Assembly (NCBI GenBank): GCA_009776995.1
Contig: WRMR01000296.1
Coordinates: 1-6,367, forward strand
Length of the DNA stretch: 6,367 bases
Source: Planctomycetaceae bacterium
Lineage (GTDB): Bacteria; Planctomycetota; Planctomycetia; Pirellulales; Thermoguttaceae
Direction: 5' to 3'
Shown: one piece after another, positions 1 through 5,172 of the stretch
Layout of the letters: each line of letters begins with the position of its first letter
Position numbering within the stretch: position 1 is the first letter of the stretch
Notes under the pieces: model-generated
Seen by the model: the letters and a program-made list of their open reading frames with translations, nothing else
What the model was told of the DNA's origin: nothing
Database searches by the model: none
Position numbers and translations under genes: made by a program

Positions 1-2317
1 TGTGGCCATGCACGAGTTTCGCCGGAAAACAGAGCGTCTGCGACGACACGCTGTCGAGTCCCTGGTTGTACAGCTTCGAGGTCGAGGGGCTGGAAAGCAC
101 GACACGAAACCCAAGCTGGTCGAACAGCGTGAACCAATAGGGGTAATTCTCAAACATGTTCAGCACGCGCGGAATGCCGATCTCGCCGAGCGGGGCGTCG
201 GCGGCGTCACGCGGTTTGTAATCGAACACGCGCTCGTACTGGTACTGGAACAGATTGGTTTTCGATACGCTACCCGTGCGTCCAAGTCCTTTTTCGCACT
301 TGTTGCCGGAAATGAATTTTTTCCCGCCGGTAAACTCATGCACCGTAATGAGGCATTGATTCGAACATGCGGCGCAGCGGCGTTGTGTGGTCGAAGTGGT
401 AAAATGCGGCAGTTCCTCTTTCGTCATCAGTGACGTGTTAGCCGAGTCGCCCTGCGATGGGCAAGGCAGGACGGCCACGACATGACCGCCGTCGCGATTT
501 TTCGTGCGATCAACCGCCCGTTCTTTTGCAATCAATGCGGCACCATAAGCCCCCATCATGCCGGAAATGTCAACGCGATGCACTTCGCGGCCAATGAGCA
601 ACTCGAGTGCCCGCAGGACCGCCGCATTGTTGAACGTTCCGCCCTGCACGACGACGCGCGGGCCGAGCTGTTCGGCGTCGGAGATTTTGAGAACCTTGTA
701 CAGCGCGTTCTTCGCCACGGAAAAGGCCAAACCCGCCGAGATGTCGGCCACGGAAGCGTTTTCCTTTTGTGCCTGCTTGACCTTCGAGTTCATAAAAACG
801 GTGCAACGGGTGCCCAGGTCAATCGGGTGTTTGGCGAACAGGGCTTCCTGGGCAAAGGTTGCCACGTCAAAGCCCAGCGACTGCGCGAAGGTCTCCACAA
901 ACGACCCGCAGCCGGACGAACAGGCTTCGTTGAGTACGATCTTGTCCACGAAACCGTTTTTGATGGAAATGCACTTGATGTCCTGTCCGCCGATGTCGAG
1001 GATGAACGACACGTCCGGCACGAAATACGCCGCCGCGCGATAATGCGCGAGCGTTTCGACCTCGCCGTCGTCGATGCCGAGTGCGGCCTTGAGCAGCATT
1101 TCGCCGTACCCGGTCACGCAGGAGCCGTTGATGTGTGCCGTTGCCGGGATATGTTCGTAAATTTCGGCGAGTATTCCCAACACGGTGCTGACCGGATCGC
1201 CTTCGTTCGAGCCGTACCACGAACGGACGATGCGGTCTTGTGAATCAATCAGCACGGCCTTCGTGGTCGTCGAGCCGGAATCCATGCCGAGATACAGATC
1301 GCCCGTTGCTTCGGCAAGGTTGGCTCGTTTGGCCCGCAACGATTGATGCCGTTCGGCAAATTCGCCGTAATCATCTTCCGAAACGAACAGCGGTCGCATC
1401 CGGTCGGTTTCGCGGAAATCCCCTTGACGATGCACGTGCCGCAACCGCTGCCGCAATTCATCGGCGGAAACCGGCGCATGATCGACGGACAACATCGCCG
1501 CACCGAGCGCGACGTAAAAATGAGCGTTCGGCGGCTGCAACTGATGCGCGGGATCAAGCCGCAACGTTTCAGAAAACCGCCGTCGCAGTTCAGGCAGAAA
1601 GTGCAGCGGTCCGCCGAGAAAAGCAACGTTGCCGCGAATTTTCCGACCGCAGGCCAGGCCGCCGATGGTTTGGTCAACGACCGCTTGCAGGACACTGGCG
1701 GCCACATCCTCTTTCGCCGCGCCGTCGTTGAGCAGCATCGTCACGTCGGACTTGGTGAACACGCCGCAACGCGCGGCAATCGGATAAATCGTCTTGTGTT
1801 GGCCGGCCAACTGATTGACGCCCGCCGCGTCGGTCTTCAGCGAAACGGCGATCTGATCGATAAACGCGCCCGTCCCCCCGGCACAGGTTTCGTTCATCCG
1901 CTGGTCGATGCTGTGCCCGAAAAACGTGATTTTCGCGTCTTCGCCGCCCAGTTCGATGGCCACATCCGTCTGCGGCAGGAAGGTTTCGACCGCCTTCGCG
2001 TTGGCCACGACCTCCTGCACGAACGGCAACTCCAGCTTTTGAGAAACGCCGATCCCCGCCGACCCGGTCATCGCCACGGTGAAACTGTAATCCGCAAAAC
2101 GATCAATCGCCTCGGACGCCAATTCATCAACGGTTTTGAGGACGTCGGAATAATGCCGCGTGTAACGGCTCCACAGGATTTCCCTGCGGCACTCGTCCAC
2201 GACCACCACCTTGACCGTGGTTGACCCGATGTCGAGTCCCAGCCGCAACACCTGCACCGAACGCACAGCATCATCGGGTCTCAAATCATCATGATAGAGA
2301 TGTAATGGGGAAATCAT
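1..2317 (-). CDS. Large acyl-CoA dehydratase activase-like protein (two BadF/BcrA/HgdC ATPase modules plus start of DUF2229-like region), 3' end outside window
   Basis: The frame stays open for 772 codons and leaves the window at position 1, so the C-terminus is missing. Module 1 (about residues 27-275) has the phosphate-binding GLDIGSTTVK, ELGGEDAK (122-129) and NETCAGGTGAFIDQ (142-155). Module 2 (about 342-596) has GMDSGSTTTK, DIGGQDIKC (441-449), NEACSSGCGSF (463-473) and GTRCTVFMNSK. In the HgdC family the cysteine of the CAGGTG-type motif holds a [4Fe-4S] cluster shared by two subunits, and ATP hydrolysis drives an electron into a 2-hydroxyacyl-CoA dehydratase or benzoyl-CoA reductase. 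A four-cysteine set follows (C648, C651, C655, C674), then the start of a DUF2229-like region with SSQTLCFPAK near the edge. Full-length relatives are, from memory, about twice this long. ATG 2317 is chosen because GAGGA lies 4 bases upstream. Residues about 601-627 look like extra linker containing a palindromic repeat. The partner dehydratase is not visible, so the substrate is unknown. Confidence 0.9.
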   Translation of the reverse strand, partial: MISPLHLYHDDLRPDDAVRSVQVLRLGLDIGSTTVKVVVVDECRREILWSRYTRHYSDVLKTVDELASEAIDRFADYSFTVAMTGSAGIGVSQKLELPFVQEVVANAKAVETFLPQTDVAIELGGEDAKITFFGHSIDQRMNETCAGGTGAFIDQIAVSLKTDAAGVNQLAGQHKTIYPIAARCGVFTKSDVTMLLNDGAAKEDVAASVLQAVVDQTIGGLACGRKIRGNVAFLGGPLHFLPELRRRFSETLRLDPAHQLQPPNAHFYVALGAAMLSVDHAPVSADELRQRLRHVHRQGDFRETDRMRPLFVSEDDYGEFAERHQSLRAKRANLAEATGDLYLGMDSGSTTTKAVLIDSQDRIVRSWYGSNEGDPVSTVLGILAEIYEHIPATAHINGSCVTGYGEMLLKAALGIDDGEVETLAHYRAAAYFVPDVSFILDIGGQDIKCISIKNGFVDKIVLNEACSSGCGSFVETFAQSLGFDVATFAQEALFAKHPIDLGTRCTVFMNSKVKQAQKENASVADISAGLAFSVAKNALYKVLKISDAEQLGPRVVVQGGTFNNAAVLRALELLIGREVHRVDISGMMGAYGAALIAKERAVDRTKNRDGGHVVAVLPCPSQGDSANTSLMTKEELPHFTTSTTQRRCAACSNQCLITVHEFTGGKKFISGNKCEKGLGRTGSVSKTNLFQYQYERVFDYKPRDAADAPLGEIGIPRVLNMFENYPYWFTLFDQLGFRVVLSSPSTSKLYNQGLDSVSSQTLCFPAKLVHGH
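435..462 (+). repeat. Palindromic dispersed repeat, copy A (inside the activase CDS)
   Basis: The plus strand reads GTGTTAGCCG, then AGTCGCCCTGCGATGGGC. It matches copy B at about 22 of 28 positions, but its stem is decayed. Its length and position keep the activase frame open, adding roughly residues 618-628. The stretch up to about 485 may also belong to the inserted sequence. The tail GTTAGC points to lower coordinates, as in copy B. Confidence 0.6.
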
Positions 2318-2321
2318 TTCG

Positions 2322-2342
2322 TCCTCAAATATTTTAATATTT
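2322..2342 (-). promoter_or_regulatory. Ribosome binding site and AT-rich palindrome before the activase gene
   Basis: On the minus strand GAGGA (2326-2322) sits 4 bases before ATG 2317, which fixes the start. Directly upstream is a perfect palindrome, AAATATT, TT, AATATTT (2327-2342). It could be an operator, part of an AT-rich promoter (TATAAA-like bases lie just upstream) or simply an unstructured leader. I found no good -35 box. Confidence 0.5.
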
Positions 2343-2364
2343 ATATGATCCAGTGTTGAGTTGG

Positions 2365-2396
2365 GTGTTAGCTGCGTCACCCTGCGACGCGGATGG
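2365..2396 (+). repeat. Palindromic dispersed repeat, copy B (between the 220-codon gene and the activase)
   Basis: GTGTTAGC is followed by the stem GCGTC (2374-2378), loop ACCCTGC and GACGC (2386-2390), then GGATGG. The stem can extend two more pairs (C2372-G2392 and a T2373-G2391 wobble). It starts 6 bases past the stop of the 2402-3049 gene and ends 48 bases before the activase start. It may form a hairpin in the intercistronic RNA, but no T-run follows, so it is not a typical terminator. Confidence 0.7.
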
Positions 2397-2401
2397 TCTG
2401 T

Positions 2402-3049
2402 TTAACTTTTATCTTTTCGGAACGAATACTTGTCGAATCCGTGAATTTCCGCTTTGATTTTGTCTGATATGGGTGGTTCTTCAATGACTGGTTTTGTCAG
2501 ATAAGAACCAACATACATTTCCAATTCCTGAAACGCTTTCAGTGGCGGCAAAATCTTTTGGAAACCATATTGATTCAAGCGTTCATTGATGACGATTGTT
2601 CCGCTTCCGAGTCTGTAAACAAAAATGGCGGTCTTGAATTGTTCAAATAAGTCCAGAAACTCTTTTTTATCTTGGAACGCAAACGCTTTTTTGAGATGAT
2701 TTTTGAATCGTACAAGAAGCTCCTTTCTCTCTTTTTCACGTCTTTTTCCTCGTTCACAATACCATTCTACATAACCGTTAAAAAATTTCGGATCAATCAT
2801 GTCAAGATTAAAACCATATACCGTTTCGTTTGAATTATAGATTTGCTCAATAGCGGGATAAATTTTTCCGGCAAATCCGAAGTAGATAATTGCATAATTT
2901 TTATACGACCAGGCACTAAGGCGATAATCCCACGGCACATACAAATCAACCTTTTCTTCGCATCGAAATCGCCGATATGGAAGTTGCAGATCAATACCGT
3001 TTTGCATCCCCACATCGTAATAATCGTGAAAATCGCTGATAATTCTCAT
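2402..3049 (-). CDS. Conserved protein of unknown function (MRIISDF...GFDKYSFRK type)
   Basis: A 215-residue soluble protein with no signal peptide or membrane segment. It begins MRIISDFHDYYD and ends with DKIKAEIHGFDKYSFRKDKS. I recognise this start and end pairing from uncharacterised proteins scattered through bacteria and phages, with no known function. Between them lie an aromatic, beta-rich first half (residues 20-80), a strongly basic stretch rich in K, R and E (about 100-120), and AFQELEMYVGSYL near the C-terminus. ATG 3049 is preferred because the conserved start falls there and GGGCGG lies 7 bases upstream; an in-frame TTG at 3064 would add five residues. Its codon use is much more AT-rich than the flanking GC-rich genes, suggesting acquisition. 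It sits 50 bases downstream of the membrane-anchored gene and may share its transcript. Confidence 0.75.
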   Translation of the reverse strand: MRIISDFHDYYDVGMQNGIDLQLPYRRFRCEEKVDLYVPWDYRLSAWSYKNYAIIYFGFAGKIYPAIEQIYNSNETVYGFNLDMIDPKFFNGYVEWYCERGKRREKERKELLVRFKNHLKKAFAFQDKKEFLDLFEQFKTAIFVYRLGSGTIVINERLNQYGFQKILPPLKAFQELEMYVGSYLTKPVIEEPPISDKIKAEIHGFDKYSFRKDKS

Positions 3050-3099
3050 AGTAAAACCGCCCAATCATTCGCTTCACGCCGTGACCGCCGGTGGGTTGT

Positions 3100-3561
3100 T
3101 CAATAATATGTCCAGTAGTAAGCGCGATTTGTCGAACGGTCAAAAACAGTATAACCACCATGTCCCCCCTCATCGCCATATTGGAAACGAATTCCATCGG
3201 AAACAATGATGTCCCTTCTTTTTTGCAAAGAATCGTGTTGCAAGGAATCGTGGATGTGTTCAGGGTTTTCTTCAGTCAAGTCAGTACGATTCTTCCATCG
3301 TGATTCCGACGAAACCCAATCGTTAAAACTCTTTTCCGTCATTGTGCATTCACAATACACTGGTCCACGCGGCATCATGCGGTAGAAACAACAGGAATAA
3401 TCTGTACCGCCTTGAGGGATTCCGCTACGAGGGATTTGTTCGCAGGTTACGTGTTCCATAATGACCGGATCCATCCAAGCAATGTTGACCTTGACAAAGT
3501 ACACCAGAAGGCTTGAGAGCAAAATAACCCCCAAAACAAATCCGCTCTTGAGCTTTTTCAT
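3100..3561 (-). CDS. Small protein with one N-terminal membrane anchor, function unknown
   Basis: A 153-residue protein. The basic start MKKLKSG is followed by a hydrophobic segment at about residues 8-24 (FVLGVILLSSLLVYFV), with no lipobox cysteine and no clear cleavage site, so a single-pass anchor with the rest outside the cytoplasm is likely. The body has four cysteines within about 20 residues (SCCFYR and YCECT), then FNDWVSSESRW, and ends GGYTVFDRSTNRAYYWTYY. The C-terminal DR-x-x-x-x-AYYW pattern resembles small uncharacterised PVC-bacterium proteins I have seen, but I cannot name a family. GAGAGG (3572-3567) lies 5 bases before ATG 3561 and supports this start. An in-frame 15-bp tandem duplication encodes HDSLQ twice. 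The gene is AT-rich like its downstream neighbour. Confidence 0.7.
   Translation of the reverse strand: MKKLKSGFVLGVILLSSLLVYFVKVNIAWMDPVIMEHVTCEQIPRSGIPQGGTDYSCCFYRMMPRGPVYCECTMTEKSFNDWVSSESRWKNRTDLTEENPEHIHDSLQHDSLQKRRDIIVSDGIRFQYGDEGGHGGYTVFDRSTNRAYYWTYY
3223..3252 (-). repeat. 15-bp tandem duplication inside the membrane-anchored gene
   Basis: Plus-strand TTGCAAAGAATCGTG (3223-3237) is followed at once by TTGCAAGGAATCGTG (3238-3252), 14 of 15 identical. On the coding strand it gives HDSLQHDSLQ without shifting the frame. It looks like a recent slippage event. Confidence 0.8.
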
Positions 3562-4307
3562 AACACCCTCTCATTGATTTCATTCGTCGCTATCCAGGTC
3601 AGGGATGCAACCGGCATTCCGCAATTTGATCTTTGTATTTTTGTCGATTTTGCCGGATTTGTCGTCAATTTTACCGAATTTTCGGGATGTACGACCCCGC
3701 CGCAGTGAATTTTAAGTCCGCCGGTCTTAACACTTATCGCGCCGGTCTTAAAACTCATTCCGGCGGTCTTAACACTCATCGCGCCGGTCTCAACACTCAT
3801 TCCGGCGGTCTTAACACTCATCGCGCCGGTCTTAAAACTCATTCCGGCGGACTCAACACTCATCGCGCCGGTCTTAAAACTCATTCCGGCGGTCTTAACA
3901 CTTACCGCGCCGGTCTTAACACTCATCGCGCCGGTCTTAAAACTCACTCCGGCGGTCTCAACACTCATCGCGCCGGACTCAACATTCATTCCGGCGGACT
4001 CAACGTTCATCGCGCCGGATGAAACGTTCAATCCGGCGCGATCCCTTTTTGTACTCAAAACAGTAATTCTGGTACTCAAAACAGTAGTTCTGGTACTCAA
4101 AACAATAGTTCTGGTACGAATTGTTGCACTGGTGGCTGACAAAACAACAATACTGGTATGAATACCGCGTTGTTTTGGCCGAAAACCGTCCTGTTGTATA
4201 TCGTCACCGGTTGAAAAAGCCTGCACAATGTGACATGGGAGTCCGTTTTCCCATGATGCCACCAGCGCAACAACCGGGTCAACGGACGCGCGCACCGGAA
4301 ATTTCAA
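3558..4307 (-). CDS. Possible minus-strand repeat ORF (doubtful)
   Basis: A 249-codon open frame reads the array as GAMSVKT and AGMSFKT heptapeptides, preceded by TVLSTRT repeats from the second array. It ends in an ATGA overlap with the membrane-anchored gene. The only available start near its beginning is a TTG without a Shine-Dalgarno sequence, and the first 60 residues look non-protein-like. In this frame the unit differences change amino acids (T/S, K/E, V/F, M/V), which does not fit selection on the protein. Listed because it is long and same-stranded with its neighbours, but I think it is more likely not translated. Confidence 0.2.
   Translation of the reverse strand: MKFPVRASVDPVVALVASWENGLPCHIVQAFSTGDDIQQDGFRPKQRGIHTSIVVLSATSATIRTRTIVLSTRTTVLSTRITVLSTKRDRAGLNVSSGAMNVESAGMNVESGAMSVETAGVSFKTGAMSVKTGAVSVKTAGMSFKTGAMSVESAGMSFKTGAMSVKTAGMSVETGAMSVKTAGMSFKTGAISVKTGGLKIHCGGVVHPENSVKLTTNPAKSTKIQRSNCGMPVASLTWIATNEINERVL
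3567..3572 (-). promoter_or_regulatory. Shine-Dalgarno of the membrane-anchored gene
   Basis: GAGAGG on the minus strand, 5 bases before ATG 3561. This independent start signal means the gene need not be coupled to the doubtful repeat ORF that ends in an ATGA overlap at the same place. Confidence 0.65.
3635..3697. repeat. Degenerate 21-bp repeats with phased T-tracts (flavour III)
   Basis: Three successive 21-bp units (3635, 3656, 3677); the first two share the pattern TTTGTCG...ATTTT.CCG, while the third is only loosely similar. T-tracts are centred near 3640, 3650, 3659, 3670 and 3681, about every 10 bp, so they lie on one face of the helix, as in curved DNA. The unit length equals that of the neighbouring arrays although the sequence differs. 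Confidence 0.5.
3687..4022 (+). CDS. Possible plus-strand heptapeptide-repeat protein (doubtful)
   Basis: ATG 3687 to TGA 4022 spans almost exactly the 21-bp array and would encode a 111-residue repeat protein of AGLNTHR and AGLKTHSG type units. In favour: the frame begins and ends at the array edges, the stop lies in a terminator-like hairpin, and most unit-to-unit changes are silent in this frame (GGT/GGA, CTT/CTC, CAT/CAC). Against: no Shine-Dalgarno sequence precedes the ATG, and any stop-free unit with a length divisible by three leaves the whole array open. It would run opposite to all neighbouring genes. Confidence 0.2.
   Translation: MYDPAAVNFKSAGLNTYRAGLKTHSGGLNTHRAGLNTHSGGLNTHRAGLKTHSGGLNTHRAGLKTHSGGLNTYRAGLNTHRAGLKTHSGGLNTHRAGLNIHSGGLNVHRAG
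3699..4034. repeat. 21-bp tandem array, 16 units, mostly 42-bp dimers (flavour I)
   Basis: Units begin every 21 bp from 3699 to 4014; those at 3699 and 4014 are degenerate. The core is GGTCTTAAMACTCAT. Units alternate between two junctions: CGCGCCGG and TTCCGGCGG. This makes 42-bp dimers, with two odd single units (3720 and 3909) breaking the alternation. The 6-mers CGCCGG and CCGGCG at successive junctions are reverse complements, so either strand can pair neighbouring junctions. There are no unique spacers, so this is not a CRISPR. Variation is by point changes only, with no indels within the array. Confidence 0.9.
4009..4050 (+). terminator. 12-bp GC-rich hairpin with T-run at the end of the 21-bp array
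   Basis: ATCGCGCCGGAT (4009-4020) and ATCCGGCGCGAT (4031-4042) are perfect reverse complements around a 10-base loop, followed by CCCTTTTT (4043-4050). This is the form of an intrinsic terminator for plus-strand transcription, with a slightly offset T-run. No T-run follows on the minus strand. It arises from the array's own junction sequence plus an inverted copy. Confidence 0.55.
4051..4134. repeat. 21-bp tandem repeats with A-tracts (flavour II)
   Basis: Three near-identical units start at 4051, 4072 and 4093 (GGTACTCAAAACAGTAGTTC core, up to two differences between them). A decayed unit at 4114 follows and perhaps another at 4135. Each carries a CAAAAC tract, so A-tracts recur every 21 bp, two helical turns. 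The core ACTCAAAAC resembles TCTTAAAAC of the larger array with a one-base offset, so the arrays may share an origin. Confidence 0.8.
4141..4176. other. Imperfect hairpin
   Basis: AAAACAA (4141-4147) pairs with TTGTTTT (4170-4176), and inside it GGTA, TGAA, TACC (4155-4166) forms a second short stem. It directly follows the decayed end of the A-tract repeats. Function unknown. Confidence 0.4.
4234..4255. other. Perfect 7-bp hairpin
   Basis: CATGGGA (4234-4240), an 8-base loop, then TCCCATG (4249-4255). No T-run on either strand, so not an intrinsic terminator. It could be an operator-like dyad or a folded RNA element. Confidence 0.4.
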
Positions 4308-4342
4308 TTGGCTACAGTATCACGTGCCACCAGCGTAACAAC
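4258..4342 (+). repeat. Direct repeat of 17 bp, 68 bp apart
   Basis: GCCACCAGCGCAACAAC (4258-4274) recurs as GCCACCAGCGTAACAAC (4326-4342), 16 of 17 identical. The 68-bp spacing does not fit the 21-bp period next door. It may be the trace of a local duplication. Confidence 0.5.
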
Positions 4343-4498
4343 ACCGCAAACGGATGATTCCGGCGGATCATTGCCTGTCATCGGCATAAAACGATCTTTT
4401 TTCACCATGAAGTCGCGAAGGAACACGAAGGTTGGGCGGTCATGTTGTGTCTGCCGGAATTTCATGCTGGTGTTTTGGTGTGGGGAGTGAGGAATGAG
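4308..4498. other. Gene-free stretch downstream of the acetyltransferase
   Basis: No credible gene on either strand. It contains one arm of the 17-bp direct repeat, a small dyad around 4354-4371 (ATGAT...ATCAT) and the GAAG-rich motif at 4397-4433. No intrinsic terminator for the acetyltransferase is visible here, so readthrough into the repeat region is possible. Confidence 0.5.
4397..4433 (+). repeat. GAAG-rich dispersed motif (CACCATGAAGTCGCGAAGG type)
   Basis: After a T-run (4397-4402) the sequence carries three spaced GAAG units (TGAAGT, GCGAAGG, ACGAAGG) about 8-10 bp apart. From memory, very similar strings of the kind CACCACGAAG...CACGAAGG are scattered through intergenic regions of planctomycete and verrucomicrobial genomes. 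Only one copy is present here, so its repeat status rests on recall. Confidence 0.4.
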
Positions 4499-4517
4499 TC
4501 ACCCTGTGACGCGGATG
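4493..4517 (+). repeat. Palindromic dispersed repeat, copy C (end of the acetyltransferase gene)
   Basis: GTCACCCTGTGACGCGGATG matches copy B at 19 of 20 positions. The GTTAGC tail is not preserved, and the stem has one mismatch (GAGTC/GACGC). The element supplies the last codons of the acetyltransferase (IRVTG) and its TGA stop at 4501-4499. Confidence 0.7.
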
Positions 4518-5149
4518 AGTTTGGCAGCAAGTGTTTTTTTCACTTCATCAAGGTCATGATGATGGAGCAACGGGATCAGCTTCCTGATTTCTTCAATGGG
4601 TTTATCCCACCATTTCCACTTTAACATCATTTCAATCAGTTCGTCGTCAAACCTTTTTCGTATCGGGCGGGCGGGATTGCCGGCGACGATGGTGTAGGGT
4701 TCGACGTTGCTTCCAACAACGCTGTTCATTCCGATCATCGCCCCGTCGCCGATATGGACGCCCGGCAGGATCACGGCGTTTTGACCGATCCAAACGTCAT
4801 TGCCGATGACCGTGTCGCCTTTCAGCGGCATGTTCTCAAGCGGTGGAACCCCTTCGTCCCAGCCTTCAAAAATGTAAAACGGAAACGTCGAAGGGCAACC
4901 CATCTGGTGATTCGCCCCGTTCATCACAAACTCAACCCCCTTCGCGATCTGGCAGAACTTGCCAATGATTAACTTATCGCCGTAAAATTCGTAATGATGG
5001 GTAACGTGCTTTTCAAAATCGGTGTCGCTGAGATACGTGAAATCACCGACGATAATATTTTTGGCCTTGATGGTCGGTTTTACGTAGATCACATAATCAA
5101 TGGCCGGCACGGGAAAGACAACGCTTGGATCGGGCTGCTTGTTATCCAT
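4499..5149 (-). CDS. Left-handed beta-helix O-acetyltransferase, Vat/CatB-like (xenobiotic acetyltransferase family)
   Basis: A 216-residue cytosolic enzyme, a usual length for hexapeptide-repeat acetyltransferases, which work as trimers and move acetyl from acetyl-CoA to a hydroxyl. Visible family marks: KLIIGKFCQIAKGVEF (59-74), MNGANHQM (76-83) with H81 as the likely catalytic base, PFYIFEGW before an extended loop, GDTVIGNDVWIGQNAVILPGV (hexapeptide coils), IGDGAMIGMNSVV, and GNPARPIRKRF followed by MLKWKWWDKPIEEI. This order matches streptogramin A (Vat) and CatB-type chloramphenicol enzymes, but many chromosomal members have other or unknown substrates, so resistance cannot be claimed. 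ATG 5149 is supported by GAAGGA 8 bases upstream. It has its own strong promoter about 200 bp upstream. The last five residues come from palindromic repeat copy C. Confidence 0.9.
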   Translation of the reverse strand: MDNKQPDPSVVFPVPAIDYVIYVKPTIKAKNIIVGDFTYLSDTDFEKHVTHHYEFYGDKLIIGKFCQIAKGVEFVMNGANHQMGCPSTFPFYIFEGWDEGVPPLENMPLKGDTVIGNDVWIGQNAVILPGVHIGDGAMIGMNSVVGSNVEPYTIVAGNPARPIRKRFDDELIEMMLKWKWWDKPIEEIRKLIPLLHHHDLDEVKKTLAAKLIRVTG

Positions 5150-5157
5150 TTTGAAAA

Positions 5158-5163
5158 TCCTTC
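5158..5163 (-). promoter_or_regulatory. Shine-Dalgarno of the acetyltransferase
   Basis: GAAGGA on the minus strand, 8 bases before ATG 5149. It lies about 10 bases downstream of palindromic repeat copy D, which could therefore influence ribosome access. Confidence 0.7.
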
Positions 5164-5172
5164 ATTTACCCC

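Noticed and set aside
482..1243. Long plus-strand open frame opposite the activase (also 2-433 and 1343-2224)
   Set aside because: These are the antisense shadow of the GC-rich activase gene, whose minus-strand translation shows every family motif without a break.
867..1707. Minus-strand open frames at 867-1220 and 1249-1707 as separate genes or signs of a frameshift
   Set aside because: The main frame from 2317 runs unbroken to position 1; the other frames give arginine-rich, non-protein-like sequence.
2365..2396. Palindromic copy B as an intrinsic terminator
   Set aside because: The stem is short and has no T-run after it on either strand.
2843..3303. Plus-strand frames opposite the two AT-rich genes
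   Set aside because: They overlap genes with better starts and recognisable ends on the minus strand, and have no ribosome sites or family features.
3699..4034. CRISPR array
   Set aside because: The 21-bp units abut with no unique spacers, and no cas genes are nearby.
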